Source: Sthenelais limicola (Eukaryota; Annelida; Polychaeta; Phyllodocida; Sigalionidae). From it: 64,000 bases of DNA. The translations under genes and the position numbers were made by a program. Positions 12,051-21,299 of the stretch are shown piece after piece. Position 1 is the first letter of the stretch, and each line of letters starts with the position of its first letter. A model generated the notes under the pieces. That model was not told the DNA's origin, made no database searches, and saw only the letters and a program-made list of their open reading frames with translations. Where the stretch lies: the NCBI GenBank assembly GCA_942159475.1, contig OW804097.1:54952986-55016985 (forward strand). Direction: 5' to 3'.

Positions 12051-12263
12051 ATTGAACAATTCAACATCGAGTTTCCTCCTCTCCTCCCGTAGTCTGGCGG
12101 CCTCTTTCTGATTGATCTCTGCTTGTTGCTGCAGTCTCCTGGCCAGCTCACTGGTGCCCAGTCTGGCCAGGTCTCCAAGGTCACCAAGGTCATCCAGCCC
12201 TTGACCTTGTCCTCCGTCCAGTCTTACATTTGCTCCTTCACCATTCACATCTACTTCATGCAT
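12051..12263 (-). CDS. Coiled-coil type II membrane protein gene, exon 2
   Basis: A 213-nt (71-codon) minus-strand exon, phase 0 at both ends. The acceptor is tttatttacag before 12263; the donor is AAT|GTAACT after 12051. It encodes an acidic, Gly-rich linker (MHEVDVNGEGANVRLDGG, then repeated DLGDL) followed by a strongly predicted coiled coil (ELARRLQQQAEINQ then KEAARLREERRKLDVEL). In the joined protein this lies directly after the membrane anchor, so it is the lumenal stalk of a type II protein. This topology (short cytosolic tail, anchor, coiled-coil stem) is usual for Golgi matrix-facing proteins such as the GOLM/CASC4 group and for glycosyltransferase stems. No family could be assigned from the sequence. 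Confidence 0.8.
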
Positions 12264-13204
12264 CTGTAAATAAAGAATTTAATCAGATTTTGTTGTTTTT
12301 CTTGTTGCGGGGATACTTTATCATAGCAATAGAACACAGTGAAAACTGTATGATTTCACCGCAGCCACATAATTATAGTATTATTTTATTCTTATGCTGC
12401 TGATTAGATAACGTGGTAAATCTAGGAGGTGTGAGCTTCTACTTCAGCAAGGCGATGAATAGCATTAGCTGTACACTTTAAGGTTGAACTGTAGTATATC
12501 GCCTGGATGCTGTAACCTTGCAGCAGGGATGTAAGTCTTCAGTATTTATACGGAAATCAGTATTCTGGAAACAGAATTGTCGAACCTCCCAGCAAATTCC
12601 ACCATTTTTTAACAATCAAATCTATTTTTTTTAAAAGAAAAATAGGTTAAAACATTCTGTATCGAAGGCATACATATCAAGATATTTTTTTCACAGGTTC
12701 AAATTCCGTAGTTGGAAGACCATTAACCAATGCTTAGGATTTCTCTAGGATATAGTGAGGGTGCTATACCAGTAATAGGGATTACATATAAAGAAAGCCC
12801 ATAACCTTGAATAATAATAGCAGGAGTTGGGGTTTCCCTTTAAGAATAGTACTGCTTATCCAAAGTGTTTCTCAACATAGGTCATAATATTAATTAATTA
12901 GACCAGTAAATAGCGGTTTAGAAACAGACTAAACGTCTTCATAAGCAAAGCATATTATATGGTTGAGGTCATAAGCTTGCATAAAGCCATAGATCTAGTG
13001 GGTGAGGTGGAAATTATCTCCATTGTTACCTCATCCTGGAGTGGAATATCCACTCCAAATTGTGAAGAATAACGTCGGCGGTCCTGGAATTACATTTTTT
13101 ATAAATGGTTTAGGGCTACAATCTTGTTATGTAGTGTCATTGGTATATAATTGTAAAACATTAGACAAAACGCGAAAATCAAAATATAGACATACCCTGC
13201 AAGA

Positions 13205-13680
13205 ACGAAATGGAAACATTCTTATCTTCCAAACATTCATTCGTGTATACTTTTATCCATCTGTACCCGTGTCTAATCATTCATTCGTTCATACTTTTAT
13301 TCATTCATACATACTTTTATCCATTTATTCATAAATTCAGTCAGTCATATATATATATATATATTCAACTATCCATTCCTTCCTTCACTCACTCATCCAT
13401 TCCCCCATTCACCTATCCATTCCCTCACTAACACGCCCACCCACCCATCCATTTATCCATCTCTTATAATCCATTCTATCCATCTGTCTATTTATCTATC
13501 CATGGTTCACCAGCCATTATGATCCAATCCATCTATCCATCCGTTCATGCATATATCCATCCATCCATTATCCCATCCATCTATCCATCCAACCACCAAC
13601 CCATTTCATCTATCCACTCACCCATCCATTCATCCATCCAGCCGTCTAGTCACCAATCCACCCATCCCTTAATCCATATA
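13205..13680. repeat. CCAT/TTCA microsatellite block
   Basis: Long imperfect array of CCAT, TCCATCCA and TTCATTCA units ending about 20 bp from the donor of exon 1. Open frames rich in Ile, His, Pro and Ser across it are by-products of the repeat. Its position next to a splice site means length changes could affect exon 1 splicing. Confidence 0.9.
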
Positions 13681-13700
13681 CATGTATATACATTACTCAC

Positions 13701-13829
13701 CTTGTGTAGCGTACGTGAGGGCAGTATACGTGTACGTACTACCGTCGTGTCACTGTACTGGTAGATGAGGAAGAAGACGGCCGTAGCGAGGAGCAGCAAC
13801 CCCAGTACCACCAGACGTACCCGCATCAT
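13701..13829 (-). CDS. Type II membrane protein gene, first coding exon with signal anchor
   Basis: 43 codons from ATG at 13829 to a consensus donor (CACAAG|GTGAGT) after 13701. The protein starts MMRVRLV and continues into a hydrophobic helix (VLGLLLLATAVFFLIYQY, residues about 8-25) preceded by positive charges and followed by a polar, Arg-containing segment. This is a classic uncleaved signal anchor with a very short cytosolic tail. Upstream of the ATG is TCTCTTATCTATTGCAG, a good acceptor at about 13842, so the exon also carries about 12 nt of 5' leader and at least one untranslated exon lies further right. The CpG-rich promoter candidate at 19.9-20.3 kb is a plausible source. The join to exon 2 is at a codon boundary. 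Confidence 0.8.
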
Positions 13830-13969
13830 GGTGCAACCTGTCTGCAATAGATAAGAGACAAGAAAGCGTTGAGAATTCAATCATATTATTAGTCTAATTT
13901 TTTTTTCAGTCGACGTTCTATTATTATATCAACAGAGTGTCTCACGACACAAGGATGCGAGACCGGATT

Positions 13970-14475
13970 TATTTAGTTGTTATTCTATTATTTAACCATT
14001 TTTATTGATATTATTAGTTGTTATTCTATTATTTAACCATTCTGATTTATATTATTAGTTGTTATTCTATTATTCAAACAGTATACATACATATACATAC
14101 ATACATACAACCATACATACAACCATACATACATACAGCCATACATACATACAGCCATACATACAAACAGCCATACATACAAACAGCCAGCCATACATAC
14201 ATACAACCATACATACATACAACCATACATACAAACAGCCATACATACAACCATACATACATACAGCCATACATACAACCATACATACATACAACCATAC
14301 ATACATACAGCCATACACCTATACATACATACAGCCATACATACATGCAGCTATACATACATACAACCATACATACATACAACCATACATACATACAACC
14401 ATACATATATACAGTTGTTATTCTATTATTCAACCAGTCTCCATACATACATACATACATACATACATACATACA

Positions 14476-14506
<31 letters not shown>

Positions 14507-14510
14507 GATT
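13970..14510. repeat. Minisatellite (GTTGTTATTCTATTATT unit) plus CATA array
   Basis: Three near-identical units of about 40 bp containing TTAGTTGTTATTCTATTATT lie at about 13975-14080, and a fourth at about 14413. Between and after them is a long array of CATA units broken by CAAC and CAGC (14090-14500). Open frames on both strands made of Tyr-Ile-His-Thr or Val-Cys-Met repeats are artefacts of the 4-bp repeat. Confidence 0.92.
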
Positions 14511-15014
14511 GTATTCCTGATATGATGTATGCTAGCTGAATAGCTTTGAAGCCTGAGTCATGTTGTCCAAATACATTTGGACCAAGATGCAGTGTGTCCA
14601 GTAGCCTACTAGGCCTACTCTAATATTAAATAAGCATTATAATGCTCATATCACTGGATATATCAGAACAAGGTAAAAAGAATTACTGCAATAGACTACC
14701 TTAATGATTATTATTATTTATCTGAAATTCTGTCCTAGGCAAATTGAACATATTGCACTGTTAACATGTAACAAACCATGTAACAAACCATGTAATATTT
14801 TATTCCAATAGTCTTTCCTCATCTTGAATTCATCAATGCATTTGAGCAATTACTCCTACATCACATGAAGGTCGTAAGAGATTTGAAGTGATGGATAAAT
14901 GAATCAATAAACAGATTTATCATTTAGCGTTCCTTCATTTTAGAAGTATATTATCTGTTGCAGTTTGAACTAATTACTCATGAGCTGCATGAATTATATT
15001 ATTTCTATGAGAAG
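14511..15014. other. Unassigned non-coding sequence
   Basis: No gene, no clear repeat end. It lies within the probable first intron of the minus-strand gene, between the CATA array and the AGTCAA-type arrays. Confidence 0.5.
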
Positions 15015-15580
15015 GTGATTGACTTTTCTGACTTTTTGATTGACTTTTCTGACTTTTTGACTTTAGATCGACTATTTTGACTTTTGATTGACTATTTCGA
15101 CTTTCTGACTGACTTTTCTGACTTTTTTATTGACTATTCTGACTTTTTAATTGACTTTTCGATTGATATTTAGACTTCTGATTTACTTTTCGAACTTTCT
15201 GATTGACTTTTTGGACTTACGATTGACTATTCTGACTTAACAATTGACTTTTTGACTGACTATTTCAACTGGTCCAAGTCCCAGTCCCAATCTCTTGCTC
15301 ACTGATTGACTTTTCTGACTTTATGAAGTCCAAGTCCAAGTCCCAGTCCCATCCCAGTCAGTCCCAGTGCCAGTGCCAGTTCCTATCTCTTGCTCACTGA
15401 TTGACTTTTCTGACTTTATGATTGACTATTTTGACTTTCCGATTGACTATTTGACTTTTCTGACTTTATGGTTGACTTTTAGAAATAGTCGATCAAAAAG
15501 TCAGAATTGTCAATCAAAAAGTCAATCAAAAAGTCAGAAAAGTCAATCGAAAAGTCAAAATAATCAACCATAAAGTCAAT
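15015..15580. repeat. GATTGACTTTTCTGACTTTT minisatellite, left array with internal inversion
   Basis: Many degenerate copies of a ~20-bp unit combining TGACTTTTCTGACTTT with (A/C)GATTGACTA. Up to about 15480 the units read in one sense; from about 15484 to 15580 they read in the opposite sense (AAAAGTCAATC), so the array can fold on itself. Two stretches of GTCCCA repeats interrupt it (about 15275 and 15330-15380). A right-hand array of the same unit lies at 18731-18945. Confidence 0.85.
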
Positions 15581-18500
15581 CATATGGGTGAAAACGTTGA
15601 ACGATGTACAATTGGCAATTTACAGGCCTTGTGGCCTTCAGTCCAATGCAGAATTATCCCAAATATATAGATCTTTGATATTTTGGTACCATTTAAAAGA
15701 AAACAGTTGGGGCATTCAGAAAATGTATACGTTTATACACTTTGACTCGACTTCCTACCAGCAAGTTGCCTCTAACCTCCCTAAAATAGAGAAAATCGCA
15801 ATTTTCATATAATATTAATTCATATAAACCTCTCCTGCTGCTTTTTAATCCCATTTTACAACCTTTTATTTTTTTCGAGGCAAGCACACACCTGTCAGTT
15901 CAAATGAAAAAGGCTTTTGGAATGTGTGGATGCAATATCACTGACACCAGCCATACCTAAATATAAATAAGTATAAAAAACGAACATCTCTGATCAAAAT
16001 TCCTTTGCCCAGTAGCATAAATTGTAAATGTATCTGGATACTCTTAATGCCACCTAAATGTAGTGTCCCATAGACTCTTTCAATCTACCAAAAATTGTCC
16101 GCCAACTTGTTAGAGAACAGAGGCTCAGATCTCCTTCAACAAAATTATACTGGATTTACATCAGAGACGTTCAATACCCCTCAATACCTATGGACCATGT
16201 CTGCCACGAGTTCAATGTGTTCTAGTTGAAATAATGGTCATCAGTATGTCTATATAACAAGGGCAAACCTGATTATTTGCTATTTGAGTGACAGATTAGC
16301 CATAATTCACTGTTTTCTCTTGAATACCTGAAATTTGCGAACGTCTCATATCAAAACGAACATCTCTGATCTAAATATTTGGCAGGGAATCCCCTTGCCC
16401 TCTATTGTCTACCCTGGGAACTACCATCACTGGTATTTCCCAGAGAGACTTGGACGTCAACATAGCTCATTTTGGGACAGTGAACTGCAGAAAACCGTTT
16501 GAAATCTTTAAAAATTTGAATCTCAAGTTTATTTTTTCCAACAATTGTAGTGAATGCGGCCTATAGGTTCCACAGTCTAGGATTGTTTGGTGTTATTTTA
16601 ATTCTAAACTGGGTGAACTTTGATTTGTTTGTGTCATGACTGAGGTTAGCCTGACTGGGGCATGGGAATCTGTCCATGTCCAGTGAATGAACGTCTCTGA
16701 TAAAAACAATGAACGTCTCTGACATAAATGTACACACCAACAAACCCTTCCCAGCACAACTTGTAAGGCTCCCTAGGTTCAAATTAGCACTTCATAACAG
16801 GGGGTAAATAGTATACGAATGTGAATGGTATGTTTTAGAATAAAATGGTTAAGATTTATAATTTTTCAGCAACTGAAAACTTTTGTAAAAAATAAATTGG
16901 GTGCAAAATATCATTTCGTCTACCTGTAAAGCTAGTGCAAGTTTGTTGACAGAGGAAACAAATGTATTCAAAGTTAACTGACAGATGTATGGTCTTTAGA
17001 TAGGACATTACTGCCACAAAGGGGTACATATTTCCTATGTGAGATCTATTATAAGGAGATTACATAGTTTAGGTCAGAGACGTTCGCTTGTGAACAAAAA
17101 TATATTGGCAAACCTTTATTGTGAAGTTCTACAAACTGATTGTTGTTCATACTTGGAGCACATAGCCACCCTAATGTATAGGCAAGGTAAATTTCTTGTT
17201 CAGATGTGTTAAAGATTATTTTACAGGACAAAGTTATTTTGGTCAGAGATGTTTGCTGGCCACTAATTTTCAAAAATATTGTACTTGCAGTTGGAATATT
17301 TTCTCAAAACTTTAATGGTAGATGCCCCTTGTATATGTTTATCATTTCAGTTACTTACCATGAGCAAATAAGTATGTTGATTTCTGTTTTTTTATCAGAG
17401 TCGTTCCTTTTGTCATATTTTTTGCTTTTGGTGAAGATAATGATATTACAACCAATATTATCAACAATTATGTCTTACAGTAACATGGGAAGACAGAAAG
17501 AATGACCAAAAGAGCTAATGCAATGCAACTTTGATTAAGTTATCACAGGTCAAAGTCAGGGAAAGATGTATGTATAGAATTAAAGTTTTGGTTATTCCAA
17601 CTGCCCCAACGTACCAAAAGATGTGTAGGCCTACATAGCACACAATTTACATTTTTTTAGATACTTGATTATCTTTTCTGGAAGGAATATGTGAAGTTGT
17701 GTTGCCATGATCAAAATAAATAGCATTCTTTCAAAATTTGCTATTAATTCATGTTAGGTGAACATCTCTGATATATACCCAAACGTCTCTGATTTAAACA
17801 CAAACACTTTATAGAAGTGATTGTGAAACTGAAATGGACTGCATTAGTATATGTTATGGTGTTTATTATAGAAAAGGGCTGCGGTAAGGTATAAAAGGAC
17901 CTGAACAGTGTAACAATGCAATTTGGGTTTCCTGATGTAGAATTAACTAAATGATGAATAATTTAAGGATTTCTATTAAGAACAAGGTTATATGGGATGA
18001 CAATTGTAATCATAATGCTTGATTTGCATCCTTTTTGATAGACCAACATGTTGTTTCATGACAACACTGGAATCCATTGATAAAAACAATTATTAAGCAG
18101 CAGAACAACACACTTGGAGTTATAAGTGTGTAATGAACGTCTCTGACTGAAACACAAACGTCTCTGATCAAAACCAAGCTACTTTTCAACAGCTACTTTG
18201 AGCCATATATGTATCTGAAATGACAAGATTGTACTTAACCCAGTCTTTACATCTATTGAACTATGACACACTGGAGTTGCAACCTTCTATGATGTATTTT
18301 CAGAGAAAGTGAGAACAGAGAAGAAAGTGTTTTGTAAATGTTGCATGTGTGAAAAATACAGTCAAAATTCAGTGATCCATTACTTGTTCCAACTTTTCGG
18401 TAGAACATTTATACTCAAGACAATGATAGATACATGTCGGTACAGTAAGTAACCAAAATATAGAATGCCTTTAATGAAAATTGTTGCTGTTTTAAGGAAA

Positions 18501-18730
18501 TCTACTAAAAGTTGTTTTTTTTAATCAGAGACGTTCGCCAACGGGATATAGTTCCCTTCTATGGTGAATAAAAACGGAACCATTAGGAGTACCTGAGTAT
18601 AATTTGGTGCGTTTGAAAGGTGAAATATGTGTCTTTCAGCAAATATAGATTCTTTTTAACAGTTCCCCAAATTCAATTTTGGCCCTTTCTGGACCCAATA
18701 GTACATCGTTCAACGTTTTGACCCATATAT
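15581..18730. mobile_element. 3.1-kb segment with inverted ends and 14 dispersed GAACGTCTCTGAT motifs
   Basis: The left end reads ATATGGGTGAAAACGTTG then AACGATGTACAATTGG (15582-15612). The right end (about 18697-18729) is its complement with a few changes, so this is a segment bounded by ~32-bp inverted repeats and flanked on both sides by the same minisatellite family. Inside, a 13-bp motif close to GAACGTCTCTGAT occurs at 15983, 16339, 16357, 16689, 16711, 17760, 17781, 18135 and 18156 (plus sense) and at 16160, 17073, 17242, 17394 and 18524 (minus sense), usually followed by an A-rich triplet or more. No coding frame of note was found. The best guess is a large non-autonomous foldback-like transposon or a composite repeat whose motif is a protein-binding site. 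A regulatory cluster in the first intron of the minus-strand gene is the alternative. Confidence 0.6.
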
Positions 18731-18945
18731 AGTCAGAAAAGTCAATTGAAAAGTCAAATAGTCAACCGTAAAGTCAAAATAGTCAATCATATAGCCGATC
18801 GTTAAGTCAGAATAGTCAATGGTAAAGTCAGAATAGTCAATTGTAAAGTCAGAATAGTCGATCGTAAAGTCAGAAAACTCAATCGAAAAGTGGAAATAGT
18901 CAATCGAAAAGTGGAAATAGTCAATCGACTAGGTCTAGAATCATG
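18731..18945. repeat. AGTCAGAATAGTCAAT minisatellite, right array
   Basis: About 12 degenerate units such as AAAGTCAGAATAGTCAATNG, the reverse complement of the main part of the left array at 15015-15480. Together they form long, satellite-like inverted flanks around the 3.1-kb segment. Confidence 0.85.
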
Positions 18946-18998
18946 AAATCAATGGAAAATACTAAAATAATAATTTCATTCTAATGCTTGAACTAGTT

Positions 18999-19590
18999 CC
19001 CGAATAATAATATATCCTTGCTGACCAAACAGCTTTCCAAACCTTATTTATAGCCTAGGCCTATGTGAATCGAACCTTGCAATAATTTACAATATCACAG
19101 ATTCTAAATTCATGTATAGTCAAATCAACATGACGGGCCTATAAGTCTGGGCCTATAAGTCCCGGGGCCTATAGGTCTGCACCCCCTTGAGAAACATACA
19201 TACAACCATACATAGGCTACATACATACAACCATACATACATAGCTATACATACATACATACATACATACATACATACATACATACATACATACATACAT
19301 AACCATACAACCCGAATAGTAATATATCCTTGCTGACCAAACAGCTTTCCAGACATTATAGTCAAATCAACATGACATATCATTCAACGTGGCTCATAAG
19401 TCATAGCATCAGTGATGTAATGTCCTAAGTCCTGAATAAAGATATTATATATCAACATGACGGGCCTATAAGTCTGGGCCTATAAGTCTGGGCCTATAAG
19501 TCCCGGGGCCTATAGGTCTGCACCCCCTTGAGAAACATACATACAACCATACATAGTCTACATACATACAACCATACATACATATACCAT
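18999..19590. repeat. Tandem duplication of ~312 bp containing CATA arrays
   Basis: Copy 1 starts CCCGAATAATAATATATCC at 18999 and copy 2 starts CCCGAATAGTAATATATCC at 19311. Both contain TTGCTGACCAAACAGCTTTC, the short tandem GGGCCTATAAGTCT block, CACCCCCTTGAGAAACATA and a CATA array. Copy 1 has the longer CATA run; copy 2 has one more GGGCCTATAAGTCT unit. The copies also differ in an internal stretch of about 70 bp. Confidence 0.85.
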
Positions 19591-19599
19591 CAAATCAAA

Positions 19600-19885
19600 A
19601 GCACGCACACACACAAGCCTCATGAAACTAGACTCTGTGAATTCCAACAGCATTATGAATATCATCTTGCGTTATATACTTGTTCACATCTCTTGCATCT
19701 CATGTATCATATTTATTTATTACCTCATCTAAACATATCATACAGCTTCTGCTTCACCTGTTGTAAACTTGAAATTATTTCTATGTTAATGTTGAAACTG
19801 TGCAATATAAGAACAATCAAGAACATATTGTAATAAGATCAAGACACAATAAAGAATTCTTGAATTGAATTGAATGAATTGAATG
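19600..19885 (+). mobile_element. LINE 3'-end fragment with ATTGA tail
   Basis: Ends AATAAAGAATTCTTGAATTG followed by ATTGA/ATGA units (19849-19885). This is the same kind of 3' terminus as LINE copy A at 5030-5066 and the fragment at 32.69-32.78 kb. The upstream boundary is uncertain; no coding sequence remains. It ends directly at the CpG-rich promoter candidate. Confidence 0.55.
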
Positions 19886-19894
19886 TTGCTGTCA

Positions 19895-20330
19895 GTTCTG
19901 TTGTACATTCGGGAGGGAACCCCCGCGGCTGTGACGTCATACAGCTGCGCCTCGTTCTCGAGCGTTTCGCGGGGATTCCCGCGATGACGTCATAGCGAGG
20001 ATTACTGCTTGGGAAAGCCCCGAGCATACCGAAGCCGTAATGATTAACCAGCGACTGAATATAAATGCCTGAACGTTTAATCTAACCTTGTTTTCAACCA
20101 CATATGCAAGGATTATTGTGTAAAGACATTCGAATCGCTCAGAAAGCAGTTTAATTTTCTTGGACGGGAGGTACCATGGCCGTGGCCTAGGCGAGTGGAA
20201 TCGGTTTGCGCATGCGCATCAAAACTTGCTCTTCCGGTCAGGCCGTGCCATATATGGAGCACCATAATTATATGGGTCAGGCGCACCATATATGGAGAGC
20301 CGGTGGACGCAATGTAAACATACTGACCAT
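19895..20330. promoter_or_regulatory. CpG-rich promoter candidate with CRE, NRF1, ETS and CArG sites
   Basis: A local CpG-rich island in an AT-rich window. It has two perfect CREs TGACGTCA (19933-19940 and 19985-19992), a perfect NRF1-type palindrome TGCGCATGCGCA (20207-20218), an ETS core CTTCCGG (20231-20237) ten bases from a perfect CArG box CCATATATGG (20248-20257), and a second identical CArG box at 20286-20295. This is the combination expected of an animal promoter that responds to growth signals (SRF with an ETS-family partner) and to housekeeping factors. A donor-like CAGG|GTATGG at about 20367 could end a leader exon joined to 20503. The minus-strand gene lacks its leader exon and could share this promoter. 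No TATA box is evident. Confidence 0.6.
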
Positions 20331-20511
20331 GTGCTTTTTTAGAGTATCCAGTGTATATCCGTACAGGGTATGGGGCGTAATTTTGGCGTGGCAGTAGAAA
20401 GGAATGCTTCGCATATTCATATTATTTTATAATTCTTTACATTATATCGTGTCTCGCATCCTTAAAAACATGATTAATTCTCATTATTGTTATCATCATC
20501 AGGGAACAAAC

Positions 20512-20805
20512 ATGCCGTCCACGAGTGTGTCCACCTTAAGCGCACATCTCACACAAAAGAAACCATGTCCTGATGAAACAGCATTGAGAAGAGGCATGAA
20601 ACTCCTAGAAGAACATGATTCATCCAGAAGCCTTAATAAGTCCGCGGGTTGTGATAGATCAAGATCCTTTAGAGACATATTAGAGCGGTCAGGTATTATG
20701 GAAGTCGATGTTGAGCCGACTGATAGTTCCACACCGGTAGGCTCCGGTAATGAGAGACACGCCCACCGGCACACAATGACACAACGACTGAATATTACTG
20801 AGTAA
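20512..20805 (+). CDS. Hypothetical 97-residue protein or coding exon, Ser- and Arg-rich
   Basis: The frame opens at ATG 20512 (AAACATGCC), nine bases after a good acceptor (TTGTTATCATCATCAG, exon start about 20503), and ends at TAA 20803-20805. The protein begins MPSTSVSTLSAHLTQKK, contains a charged helix-like part (ALRRGMKLLEEHDSSRSL), a short SRSFRDILERSG segment and an acidic, Ser/Thr-rich C-terminal part. No domain is recognised. Codon use looks protein-like and the reverse strand is less plausible. The CpG-rich promoter candidate lies just upstream. It may be a small complete protein with a spliced leader, or the first coding exon of a longer gene using a donor such as CCG|GTAATG near 20746. 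An in-frame ATG further up (20470) would only be used if the intron is retained. Confidence 0.45.
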   Translation: MPSTSVSTLSAHLTQKKPCPDETALRRGMKLLEEHDSSRSLNKSAGCDRSRSFRDILERSGIMEVDVEPTDSSTPVGSGNERHAHRHTMTQRLNITE

Positions 20806-21299
20806 TGAACAAGTTGATGTTCCTAATTGACTAGCTATAGTATAATGTAGTAACTCTCCTCATTTGTGTTTCTTTGACAGGTAATTCTTCCAATATTACA
20901 GTATTCCTAGCCTGATACGAAGATGTTGATATGGCGAAACATGGGTCCTTTTGCCGGTGGTCGCCATGTTGCTCCCAACAACGGGTACTATATATGTCAT
21001 GAAGGTGACAAACTGGTTTAATTGGTGCGGAGACACCTATTTTGATTTGTAAATATGTTGTATTGCACCAGGAGGTAGCTATGGTATATTATACGGTGTG
21101 TTGAGGTTTATTAATTACAGAAAACGATTATATAGAGTTGGCAAAATGTAGTTCTATTTTGTGACACTACATGTTAGGGAATCTTCCAACATGGCGGATG
21201 AGGTGAAAAAGTGTCAACAAGTCGCAAAGACTATACAAGTCTTATGACGAGATAGGGCAACTCATGTATACGACATGGTAAACAGGAGTTCTGGGCATT
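20806..21299. other. Unassigned sequence between exon candidate and LINE
   Basis: No coding frame. It contains two ATGGCG-type phrases (AACATGGCGGATGAGG near 21189 and a related one near 20931) and may include the 5' untranslated region of the LINE that follows, whose true start is not visible. Confidence 0.4.

Noticed and set aside
14018..14539. Open frames of up to 173 codons on both strands
   Set aside because: They are made of Tyr-Ile-His-Thr or Val-Cys-Met repeats forced by the CATA array; all frames of a 4-bp repeat without stops stay open.
15983..18536. CRISPR-like reading of the 14 motif copies
   Set aside because: Spacing is 18 to over 300 bp, orientation varies, the motif is only 13 bp and the sequence is clearly eukaryotic.
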